A stretch of 64,000 bases of DNA, taken from assembly GCA_003258405.1 (NCBI GenBank), contig QKPN01000001.1, positions 310,001-374,000 of the forward strand, in the 5' to 3' direction. The stretch's first letter is position 1; the number at the start of each line of letters is the position of its first letter. This document shows, piece by piece, positions 1 to 7,402 of this stretch. The DNA is from Rhodobacteraceae bacterium DSL-40. GTDB lineage: Bacteria; Pseudomonadota; Alphaproteobacteria; Rhodobacterales; Rhodobacteraceae. Both the position numbers and the translations under genes were made by a program. The notes below the pieces were generated by a model that had not been told where the DNA came from, did not search any database, and saw only the letters and a list, made by a program, of their open reading frames with translations.

Positions 1-1379
1 AGAGCCTGCGCTCGCCGCAGGACGGCGCCCGGCCTGCCTCGGCGGAGATCGCGGCCCTCGCGGGCGAGAAGCTCGCCGCGCTCCGGCCCTATCTGCTGCG
101 GTACCGCCCCGCCCAGCTCCGGGTGATGACGGTGCCCTTCGTGATCGCGGTGGCGGCGGTGCTACCGGTTTCCTGGGCGGTGTTCCTGATCCTGATGGTG
201 GCGGGGCCCCTCATTCCGGTCTTCATGGCGCTGGTGGGCTTTGCCGCACGGGAAGCGAGCGAGAAGCAGATGGTCGAGGTGGGCCAGCTCAATGCGCTCC
301 TGCTCGAGCGGCTGGCGGCGCTCGTCGACATCCGGCTTCTCGATGCGCGGGCGCGCGCGGTTTCGGGGTTCGCGGCGGCGGCGGACGGGCTCCGGGCGCG
401 GACGATGGCGGTGCTGCGCATCGCCTTTCTGTCCTCGACGGTGCTCGAGCTCTTCTCGGCGCTCGGCGTCGCGATGGTTGCGGTCTATGTCGGGTTTGCC
501 CTTCTCGGCGAGATCGGCTTCGGCGCCTGGGCAACGCCGCTCGATCTGCGCGAGGGGATCTTCGTGCTGATGCTGGCGCCCGCCTTCTTCCAGCCGCTGC
601 GCGATCTGGCGGCAGCCTGGCACGACCGGGCGGCCGCGGTGGCGGTGGCGGGCGAGCTGGCGGCGCGGGACGAGAGCCGGGCGCGGCGGATCCTCGGGCA
701 GGGCAGCGCGGCCGAACCGCTGCCCGGACCCGCCGCGATCGCGATCCGGGGCCTCTCCTACATCACGCCCGCAGGGCGGCGGATCGCCTGGCCGGACTTC
801 GAGGTCGCGCCGGGAGAGAGCCTCGCGATCCTCGGGCCGAGCGGGATCGGCAAATCGGCGCTGCTGGCGCTGCTCGGCGGGCTTGCCGCGGCGGAGGCCG
901 GCGAGGTCCGGGTGGCGGACGTGCCCCTCGCGGACGGCACTGCCGATGCCTGGCGGGCGCGGCTCGGCTGGGTGGGTCAGGCGCCGCATTTCCTCGAGGC
1001 AAGCCTCCGGGTCAATCTCACGCTCGGTGCGGGCAAGGTGGCGGAGGCGCGGCTCGCGGAGGCGCTGGCGCTGGCGGAGGCGGGCGAAATCGTCGCACGT
1101 TTGCCGCACGGGCTCGGGGCGCGGCTCGGCGAGGCCGGGGCCGGGGTCTCGGGCGGCGAGGCGCGGCGGCTGATGGTGGCGCGCGCCGCCCTCCGGGCGC
1201 CCGACGTGATCCTCGCCGACGAGCCCACTGCCGATCTCGACGCCCGGACCGCGGCCAGCGTGACCGAGGGGCTTCTGCGGCTGAATGCCGGCGGGGCGAC
1301 CCTCATCGTCGCGACCCACGATCCGGCGCTCGCCGCCCGAATGGGGCGGCAGATCCGGCTTGCGGAGGCGGAGGCATGA
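1..1379 (+). CDS. cydD: Thiol reductant ABC exporter subunit CydD (5' end outside window)
   Basis: Half of the CydDC inner-membrane ABC exporter, which moves cysteine/glutathione to the periplasm and is required to assemble cytochrome bd. The reading frame is open from base 3, so the N-terminus lies upstream of the window. Membrane helices run to about base 620. The ATPase domain follows, with Walker A GPSGIGKS near bases 838-861, signature VSGGEARR near 1147 and Walker B VILADEPT near 1206. The stop overlaps the cydC start (ATGA at 1376-1379), which implies translational coupling. Assignment as CydD rather than another ABC half-transporter rests on the CydC partner and the cydABX genes downstream. 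Confidence 0.9.
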   Translation, partial: SLRSPQDGARPASAEIAALAGEKLAALRPYLLRYRPAQLRVMTVPFVIAVAAVLPVSWAVFLILMVAGPLIPVFMALVGFAAREASEKQMVEVGQLNALLLERLAALVDIRLLDARARAVSGFAAAADGLRARTMAVLRIAFLSSTVLELFSALGVAMVAVYVGFALLGEIGFGAWATPLDLREGIFVLMLAPAFFQPLRDLAAAWHDRAAAVAVAGELAARDESRARRILGQGSAAEPLPGPAAIAIRGLSYITPAGRRIAWPDFEVAPGESLAILGPSGIGKSALLALLGGLAAAEAGEVRVADVPLADGTADAWRARLGWVGQAPHFLEASLRVNLTLGAGKVAEARLAEALALAEAGEIVARLPHGLGARLGEAGAGVSGGEARRLMVARAALRAPDVILADEPTADLDARTAASVTEGLLRLNAGGATLIVATHDPALAARMGRQIRLAEAEA

Positions 1380-3085
1380 GCGCGCTTCGCTTCATTGCCC
1401 GGCACATCTGGGCCGAGCAGCGGCGGACCTGGCTCACCGGGCTCCTGCTCGCGACGCTGGTGCTGGCGGCCGGCATCGGGCTGCTCGGCCTCTCGGGCTG
1501 GTTCGTGACGGCGTCGGGTGCGGCGGGGCTGGCCGGGATCGGCATCGCCTTTGATTTCTTCCGGCCCTCGGCGGGGGTGCGGCTGCTGGCGATGGGGCGG
1601 ACGGCAGCGCGCTATGGCGAGCGGCTCGTCACCCATGACGCGACGCTCCGGAGCCTCGCGGCGCTGCGCGCGGCCCTGCTCGGAGCGCTTGCAGGGTTGC
1701 CCTACCGGGAGATGGTGCGGGTCCGGGGCGCGCGCGCGCTCAACCGGATCACCGCGGATGTCGATGCGCTCGACGGCCTGCCGCTCCGGTTGGTGATCCC
1801 GCTCGTGGCAGGGCTCACGGCCCTTCTGGGCACGCTCGCGCTCCTTGCCTGGCTCACGGCGCCGGTGCTGGCGCTCTGGTCGGTGCTCTCCTACGCCGCC
1901 GGGCTGGCGGCGGCGCTCGCCTTCGTCGCGCTCAGGAGCCGGGCGGAGGCGCGGCGGGCCGAAACCGGGTTTCAGGCGCTCCGGACGCGGGTCGTCGACA
2001 TGCTGCGCGGCCAGACCGAGCTGGTGATGAGCGGGCAGCTCGAGGATCAGCGCGCGGCAGTGATGGCAGCGGACGAAAGGGTGCGTGCCGCCGAGCGGGC
2101 GCTCGAACGGAGCGACCGGATCGCGGGCTTCGCGATGCAGGCCGCAGGAACGCTTGCCGCGGCGGGCGCCTTCGCGATCGGGGCCTTTCTCGTGCAGCAG
2201 GGCACGCTCTCGCCCGCACGGCTGGCGCTCGCCTTCTTCGCGACGCTCGCGCTTGCAGAGATCGGGCCTGCGCTGCGCCGCGGCCTTGCCGAGTTCGGGC
2301 GCATGGCGGATGCGGCACGCCGCGTGCAACGGTTGATGGAAGGCCGCGGCTCGGCCGGAGCCGCCCCGGCCCGCCCAGCACCTGCCGAACCGCCCGCCGA
2401 ACCGGCGGGGGCGGCGGGGCTCGCCCTCGAGGATCTGACCCAGAGCATGCCCGAGGGCGGGCGGATCCTCTTCGAAGACGTTTCCTTCAGCATCGCGCCG
2501 GGTGAGCGCGTGGCGCTGACCGGGCGCAGCGGCTGCGGCAAGAGCACGCTTCTGCTGATCGCCGCCGGGCTCGTCGCGCCATGCAGGGGCCGGGTGCGGG
2601 TCGATGGCCGGCCGGTCGATGCCTGCCCGGAGGCCGAACTGCGCATGGTGCTCGGGCTGCTGCCGCAGCGAAGCGCGCTGATGAGCGGCAGCCTGCGCGA
2701 GGCGGTGCGGCTGGGCGCGCCCGATCTCACCGATGTCCAGATCCGCGCGGTGCTCGAGGCCGTGGCCCTCGGCCCGGTGCTCGACCGGCTGGGGGGGCTC
2801 GACGCGCCGCTCGGCGAGGGCGGCGCCGGGCTTTCGGGCGGCGAGCGGCGGCGGCTTGCGCTGGCCCGGGTTCTCGCGCGGCGCCCGTCCGTCCTGCTGC
2901 TCGACGAGCCGACGGAAGGGCTCGATCGCGCCACGGCGGAGGCCGTGCTTGCCGGCATTCACGACTTCCTGCCGCATGCGGCGGTGCTTGTCGCGGCGCA
3001 TCGCGAGGCCGAACGCGCCTGGGCCGACCGGGAGGTTTCGCTGGATGCAGCCGCCCGACAGGAAACTGTCATGTCCGGCCGATAA
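1376..3085 (+). CDS. cydC: Thiol reductant ABC exporter subunit CydC
   Basis: Second half of the CydDC exporter, 569 residues, the usual length. The N-terminal half is a six-helix membrane domain (about residues 15-300). An Ala/Pro-rich linker (about 325-350) leads to the ATPase domain with Walker A GRSGCGKST, signature LSGGERRR and Walker B VLLLDEPTEGLD. The ATG lies inside the cydD stop. The two subunits form a heterodimer that exports cysteine and glutathione and supports heme insertion into cytochrome bd. It ends 22 bases before an FNR-like site, so cydDC and cydABX are probably separate transcripts or at least separately boosted. Confidence 0.93.
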   Translation: MSALRFIARHIWAEQRRTWLTGLLLATLVLAAGIGLLGLSGWFVTASGAAGLAGIGIAFDFFRPSAGVRLLAMGRTAARYGERLVTHDATLRSLAALRAALLGALAGLPYREMVRVRGARALNRITADVDALDGLPLRLVIPLVAGLTALLGTLALLAWLTAPVLALWSVLSYAAGLAAALAFVALRSRAEARRAETGFQALRTRVVDMLRGQTELVMSGQLEDQRAAVMAADERVRAAERALERSDRIAGFAMQAAGTLAAAGAFAIGAFLVQQGTLSPARLALAFFATLALAEIGPALRRGLAEFGRMADAARRVQRLMEGRGSAGAAPARPAPAEPPAEPAGAAGLALEDLTQSMPEGGRILFEDVSFSIAPGERVALTGRSGCGKSTLLLIAAGLVAPCRGRVRVDGRPVDACPEAELRMVLGLLPQRSALMSGSLREAVRLGAPDLTDVQIRAVLEAVALGPVLDRLGGLDAPLGEGGAGLSGGERRRLALARVLARRPSVLLLDEPTEGLDRATAEAVLAGIHDFLPHAAVLVAAHREAERAWADREVSLDAAARQETVMSGR

Positions 3086-3107
3086 AACGTATCTGTGATC
3101 CATCTTT

Positions 3108-3121
3108 TTGATCTGAGTCAA
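3108..3121 (+). promoter_or_regulatory. FNR/FnrL-type box upstream of cydA
   Basis: The sequence TTGAT-CTGA-GTCAA matches the FNR consensus TTGAT-N4-ATCAA at nine of ten defined positions. It lies between the cydC stop and the cydA start. A -10-like TATTCT/TCTAAA stretch (3140-3148) places the box about 41 bases before a plausible start site, the class II activator geometry. FnrL control of terminal oxidase genes is established in Rhodobacter, so low-oxygen activation of cydABX is the natural reading. Binding is inferred from sequence only. Confidence 0.7.
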
Positions 3122-3213
3122 CGAAGCCCCGATTTAACATATTCTAAACCCCGAACATGTGTCGTGGCCTCGCGCAGCGGCGCACGAGCCGGAATCCGGA
3201 TGGGAAGACCAAA

Positions 3214-4818
3214 ATGGATATAGATATCGTGGAGTTGTCGCGCCTGCAGTTCGCGACGACAGCTCTCTACCACTTTCTCTTCGTGCCGTTGACACTCGGC
3301 CTCTCGGTCATCGTCGCCATCATGGAGACGGTCTACGTCATGACCGGCCGTCCCATCTGGCGGCAGATGACCAAGTTCTGGGGAATGCTCTTCGGCATCA
3401 ACTTCGCGCTCGGGGTCGCGACAGGCATCACCATGGAATTCCAGTTCGGCATGAACTGGAGCTACTACAGCCATTACGTCGGCGACATCTTCGGCGCACC
3501 GCTCGCGATCGAGGGGCTGATGGCCTTCTTCCTCGAGGCAACCTTCGTCGGGCTCTTCTTCTTCGGATGGGACAAGCTTTCGAGGGTCGGCCATCTCGTC
3601 GTGGCCTGGCTCGTGGCGATCGGTTCGAACTTCTCCGCACTCTGGATCCTGATCGCCAACGGCTGGATGCAGAACCCGGTGGGAGCAGAGTTCAACCCCG
3701 TCACCATGCGCATGGAGATGACGAGCTTCTTCGACGTCATGTTCAATCAGGTGGCGCAGGCGAAATTCGTCCATACGGTTTCCGCCGGCTATGTCACGGC
3801 ATCTGTCTTCGTGCTCGGGGTCTCGGCCTGGTATCTGCTCCATGGCCGCCATACGGAGCTCGCGCGGCGCTCGATCGCGGTTGCGGCCAGTTTCGGCCTT
3901 GCGGGCGCGCTCTCGGTCGTCGTGCTGGGTGACGAGTCGGGCTATGACGCGGGCGAGAACCAGAAGATGAAGCTCGCCGCCATCGAGGCGATGTGGCACA
4001 CGGAGCCCGCGCCTGCCTCCTTCACGCTCATCGGCTTGCCGAACCAGGAAGAGCGCGAGACGAAATACGCAATCCACATCCCCTATGTGATGGGCCTCAT
4101 CGGCACCCGCTCGCTCGATACGCCGATCCAGGGCATCGCGGAGCTCGAGGCGGAGAACGCCGGGCGCATCCGCTCGGGGATCATCGCCTATGACGCGCTG
4201 ATGACGATCCGGGCCGAGGGGCCCGATACGCCCGAGGACGTGCGCGCGACCTTCGAGCAGCACAGCGACGATCTGGGCTATGCCTTCCTGCTCAAGCGCT
4301 ACATCGAGGACCCGCGGCAGGCGAGCGAGGCGCAGATCGCGCAGGCCGCCGAGGATACCGTGCCCCATGTCTGGCCGATCTTCTGGGCCTTCCGCATCAT
4401 GGTCGGCCTCGGCTTCAGCTTCATCGCGGTCATGGCCTATTTCTTCTTCATGGCCTCCTTCCGGGGCATGCGCTTCCCCCGCTGGGCGCTCCGGCTCGCG
4501 GTCATCGTCATTCCGGCACCCTGGATCGCGGCCGAGATGGGATGGATCGTCGCCGAATACGGCCGCCAGCCCTGGACGGTGGACGGCATCCTGCCGACGG
4601 CGCTTTCCGTGAGCCACCTGAGCGTCGGAACCGTTGCGGTGACGCTGGCCGGCTTCGTGCTGCTCTACTCGGCCCTCTTCGTCGTCGAGATGTCGCTGAT
4701 GATAAAATACATCCGCAAGGGCCCGTATCAGGACGTCGCGGAAACCGAAGCCTGGACGGAACGGCGGCGGCAGCACCGCAAGATCGCCTCCGACCTCAAC
4801 ATCAGCCCCGCGGAGTAA
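3214..4818 (+). CDS. cydA: Cytochrome bd ubiquinol oxidase subunit I
   Basis: Subunit I of cytochrome bd, which oxidises quinol and reduces oxygen to water in the inner membrane; it carries hemes b558, b595 and d. The protein has 534 residues. His20 (in ALYHFLF) corresponds to the conserved N-terminal heme ligand. GRQPW, diagnostic of CydA, lies near bases 4561-4575. The segment MKLAAIEAMW and the following long periplasmic loop resemble the E. coli long Q-loop form, which fits the presence of CydX and CydDC. I chose the ATG at 3214 (MDIDIVELSR) over an in-frame ATG at 3157 because homologues begin close to this LSRLQF segment. cydB follows after four bases. Confidence 0.97.
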   Translation: MDIDIVELSRLQFATTALYHFLFVPLTLGLSVIVAIMETVYVMTGRPIWRQMTKFWGMLFGINFALGVATGITMEFQFGMNWSYYSHYVGDIFGAPLAIEGLMAFFLEATFVGLFFFGWDKLSRVGHLVVAWLVAIGSNFSALWILIANGWMQNPVGAEFNPVTMRMEMTSFFDVMFNQVAQAKFVHTVSAGYVTASVFVLGVSAWYLLHGRHTELARRSIAVAASFGLAGALSVVVLGDESGYDAGENQKMKLAAIEAMWHTEPAPASFTLIGLPNQEERETKYAIHIPYVMGLIGTRSLDTPIQGIAELEAENAGRIRSGIIAYDALMTIRAEGPDTPEDVRATFEQHSDDLGYAFLLKRYIEDPRQASEAQIAQAAEDTVPHVWPIFWAFRIMVGLGFSFIAVMAYFFFMASFRGMRFPRWALRLAVIVIPAPWIAAEMGWIVAEYGRQPWTVDGILPTALSVSHLSVGTVAVTLAGFVLLYSALFVVEMSLMIKYIRKGPYQDVAETEAWTERRRQHRKIASDLNISPAE

Positions 4819-4822
4819 GACA

Positions 4823-5974
4823 ATGATCCTGCATGACCTGATCGCTTTCGATACGCTGCGCGTCATCTGGTGGGTGTTGCTCGGTGTGCTGCTCATAGGC
4901 TTTGCCGTCACCGACGGGTTCGACATGGGGGTGGGCGCGCTGCTGCCCTTCGTGGCCGAGACGGATGTGGAGCGGCGCATTGCCATCAATACCGTCGGCC
5001 CGGTCTGGGAGGGGAACCAGGTCTGGTTCATCCTCGGGGGCGGCGCGATCTTTGCCGCCTGGCCACCGCTCTATGCGGTGAGCTTCTCGGGCTTCTATCT
5101 CGCGATGTTCCTGATCCTCGTGGCGCTGATCCTGCGGCCGGTCGCCTTCAAGTACCGCTCGAAGCGCGACGACATGCGCTGGCGCGAGGCCTGGGACTGG
5201 GCGCTCTTTGTCGGCGGCGCGGTGCCCGCCCTCGTCTTCGGCGTCGCGGTCGGCAACGTGCTCCAGGGCGTGCCGTTCCGGCTGACCCCCGACATGCTGC
5301 CGATCTACGAAGGCTCGTTCTTCGGCCTGCTCAATCCCTTCGCGCTCTCCTGCGGCCTCACCTCGCTTGCGATGATGGTGATGCATGGCGGCGCCTGGCT
5401 CGGGCTCAAGGCCGAAGGGCCGGTGGCGGAGCGGGCCCGGACCTACGGCATGATCGCCGCCGTCGTCGTCATCGCGCTCTTCGCGCTCAACGGCTTCTGG
5501 CTCACCTATCTCGTCGAGCGCTACAGCCTCGTCGGACCGGTCGTCACCGACGGCCCCTCGAACCCGCTGCTCTCCGAGGTCACGCGCGGCGGAAGCTGGA
5601 TCTCGGCCTATGCCGATCGGCCCTGGGCGCTGACCGCCCCGGTGCTCGGCTTCGTCGGCGCCTTCTTCGCCCTGCTCGGGCTCTGGGGGCGGCGCGAGGT
5701 GGTGACGCTGCTGGCCTCGAAGCTCTCGATCCTCGGCATGATCTCGACGGTGGGCCTGACGATGTTCCCGTTCATCCTGCCCTCAAGCATCGATCCGCGC
5801 TCGTCGCTGACGGTCTGGGACAGCTCCTCCTCGCATCTCACGCTTTTCGTGATGCTGGGGGCTGCGGTGATCTTCGTGCCGATCATCCTTGCCTACACCG
5901 CTTGGGTCTACTCGGTGCTCTGGGGCAAGGTCACCGCCTCGGACGTGGCCGAGGGCTCGCACACGCTCTACTGA
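4823..5974 (+). CDS. cydB: Cytochrome bd ubiquinol oxidase subunit II
   Basis: Subunit II of cytochrome bd, 383 residues with about nine membrane helices, the partner of CydA. The N-terminus matches the CydB pattern, with WWVLLGVLLIGFAVTDGFDMG and then GPVWEGNQVWFI. FDMG and GNQVWF are the family hallmarks. It starts four bases after cydA and is followed 28 bases later by cydX, so the three subunits form one transcription unit. No unusual features. Confidence 0.97.
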   Translation: MILHDLIAFDTLRVIWWVLLGVLLIGFAVTDGFDMGVGALLPFVAETDVERRIAINTVGPVWEGNQVWFILGGGAIFAAWPPLYAVSFSGFYLAMFLILVALILRPVAFKYRSKRDDMRWREAWDWALFVGGAVPALVFGVAVGNVLQGVPFRLTPDMLPIYEGSFFGLLNPFALSCGLTSLAMMVMHGGAWLGLKAEGPVAERARTYGMIAAVVVIALFALNGFWLTYLVERYSLVGPVVTDGPSNPLLSEVTRGGSWISAYADRPWALTAPVLGFVGAFFALLGLWGRREVVTLLASKLSILGMISTVGLTMFPFILPSSIDPRSSLTVWDSSSSHLTLFVMLGAAVIFVPIILAYTAWVYSVLWGKVTASDVAEGSHTLY

Positions 5975-6002
5975 CGGCAACGTGCCGGGAAAGGATACGC
6001 AG

Positions 6003-6134
6003 ATGTGGTATTTCGCTTGGATCCTCGGCCTCTCGCTGGCGGCGCTCTTCGCCGTCGTGAATGCGATCTGGCTCGAGGTTCAGGAAGACAATCGGCTCTT
6101 CGACGGCCAACCGGAGCGGAGCGACCGGGACTGA
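6003..6134 (+). CDS. cydX: Cytochrome bd accessory subunit CydX (43 aa)
   Basis: A 43-residue single-helix membrane protein that begins MWYFAWILG, the conserved start of the CydX/CbdX family, and ends with a polar tail. In E. coli CydX stabilises the heme b595/d site of cytochrome bd-I. It begins 28 bases after cydB with AAAGGA a few bases upstream as ribosome binding site. A gene this short is easily missed, but the motif, the length and the position after cydAB make the call secure. Confidence 0.93.
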   Translation: MWYFAWILGLSLAALFAVVNAIWLEVQEDNRLFDGQPERSDRD

Positions 6135-6173
6135 CCGGGGCCTCGGCCCCGCAACTCACGCCGCAGAAAAGCC

Positions 6174-6205
6174 GACGCGCGCGCAAGGGGCCTTGCGCGC
6201 GCGTC
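6174..6205. terminator. Perfect 15-bp hairpin between cydX and the iron-binding protein gene
   Basis: Two perfect 15-base arms (GACGCGCGCGCAAGG and its complement) are separated by two bases, between the convergent genes cydX (+) and the iron-binding protein (-). On the plus strand it is followed by CTCTTGTT and on the minus strand by CGGCTTTTC, so it may terminate in both directions. Confidence 0.7.
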
Positions 6206-6238
6206 CTCTTGTTCAGGTGCCCCGGGGGGCGGGAAACG

Positions 6239-7258
6239 TCAGGGGAAGCCCACCTCGTTGAAGATCTCCTGCGCCTTCGTCTGGTTCTCGCCGAGCACGT
6301 CGAGGTTCAGCGTGTCCTGCCGGAAGCTCCCGAGCGAGGCGGCGATCTTGCCCACCGGCACGCCGGGCACCACCGGGAACTCGTTGTTCTGGTCGGCGAA
6401 ATAGGCCTGGGCCTCGGGCGTCGTCATGAATTCGAGGAAGGCGATCGCATTGTCGCGGTTCTTGGCATGAACCGCCACACCGGCCGCGGCGATGTTCACA
6501 TGCGTGCCGTTGGTCTCCTGATCGGGGAAGACGATGCCGATCTCGTCGGTATGGCCCGTGACGCCCTCGACATTCTGGGCCAGCGTGCGCGCGAAGTAGT
6601 AGCTGTTGGCCACCGCGATGTCGCAGGCGCCCGAGACGAGGCCGCGGAGCTGGTCGATATCGCCGCCTTCCGGCTGGCGGGCGAGGTTCGCGAGCAGGCC
6701 CTCGGCCCAGCTCTTCGCCGCCTCTTCCCCGTCATGGGCGATGATCGAGGCCATCAGCGAGAGGTTGTAGATGTTGGTCGCCGAGCGGATGCAGATCATT
6801 CCCTTGTACTGCGGATCGGCGAGATCCTCGTAGGTCTGCGGCGGGTTGGCGACGCGGTCCTTGGCGTAGAAGATCAGGCGCGCGCGCTGGGAGAGGCCGA
6901 ACCACTCGTTCTTGGGATCACGCAGATGGGCGGGGATGCGCTCCTCGAGAACGTCCGACTCGACCGGCTGCAGCAGCCCTTCCTGCTCGGCGCGCCAGAT
7001 GCGCCCGGCATCGACGGTCATCAGGATGTCGGCCGGGCTGTTCTCGCCCTCGGCCTTCATGCGCGCATTGAGCTCGTCCGCCTCGCCCTCGAGCCGGTTG
7101 ACCTGAATGCCGGTGGCCTTGGTGAAGGCCTCGTAGAGCCCGTCGTCGGTGTCGTAATGGCGCGAGGAGTAGATGTTCAGGTCCTCCGCTGCGACCGGAA
7201 GGACGCCTGCGAGGCCCGACAGCAATCCTGCGGCCAGTAGGGTGCGGCTCATGTGCAT
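6239..7258 (-). CDS. Fe(3+) ABC transporter periplasmic substrate-binding protein (FutA/AfuA-like)
   Basis: Periplasmic ferric-iron binding lipocalin-unrelated type II solute-binding protein. A signal peptide with hydrophobic core LLAAGLLSGLAGVLPV is followed by an AAED cleavage region at about residue 24. The mature start LNIYSSRHYDTDDGLYEAF is typical of FutA/AfuA. About 339 residues. I chose the ATG at 7258 because AGGGAG lies upstream at good spacing, whereas the in-frame ATG at 7291 lacks one. No permease or ATPase gene is adjacent, so it must work with a transporter encoded elsewhere. A small palindrome lies just upstream (7296-7312). Confidence 0.87.
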   Translation of the reverse strand: MHMSRTLLAAGLLSGLAGVLPVAAEDLNIYSSRHYDTDDGLYEAFTKATGIQVNRLEGEADELNARMKAEGENSPADILMTVDAGRIWRAEQEGLLQPVESDVLEERIPAHLRDPKNEWFGLSQRARLIFYAKDRVANPPQTYEDLADPQYKGMICIRSATNIYNLSLMASIIAHDGEEAAKSWAEGLLANLARQPEGGDIDQLRGLVSGACDIAVANSYYFARTLAQNVEGVTGHTDEIGIVFPDQETNGTHVNIAAAGVAVHAKNRDNAIAFLEFMTTPEAQAYFADQNNEFPVVPGVPVGKIAASLGSFRQDTLNLDVLGENQTKAQEIFNEVGFP

Positions 7259-7295
7259 CTGGTCTCTCTCCCTCTTCTCGTCGTGAGACATATTG

Positions 7296-7312
7296 CCGAG
7301 TGTTTCACTCGG
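7296..7312 (-). promoter_or_regulatory. Small perfect palindrome upstream of the ferric-binding protein gene
   Basis: CCGAGTG-TTT-CACTCGG is a perfect 7-bp inverted repeat with a 3-base spacer, 38 bases upstream of the chosen start on the minus strand. It could be an operator for an iron-responsive or other repressor, or a leader hairpin. It does not match the Fur or Irr consensus that I know, so the role is open. Confidence 0.3.
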
Positions 7313-7402
7313 AAATCTGTCTCGCCGGTTCGCGATCCGGTGTCAACGGCCAAAGCCGCCGTCTACACGGGATCGCGAGGGGAGACGCGAGGGGGGTAGC
7401 GC

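Noticed and set aside
977-3121. Long open frame on the minus strand opposite cydDC
   Set aside because: High GC leaves antisense frames open. The composition is Arg/Pro/Gly/Ala-rich with no family motifs, while the plus strand encodes clear CydD and CydC.
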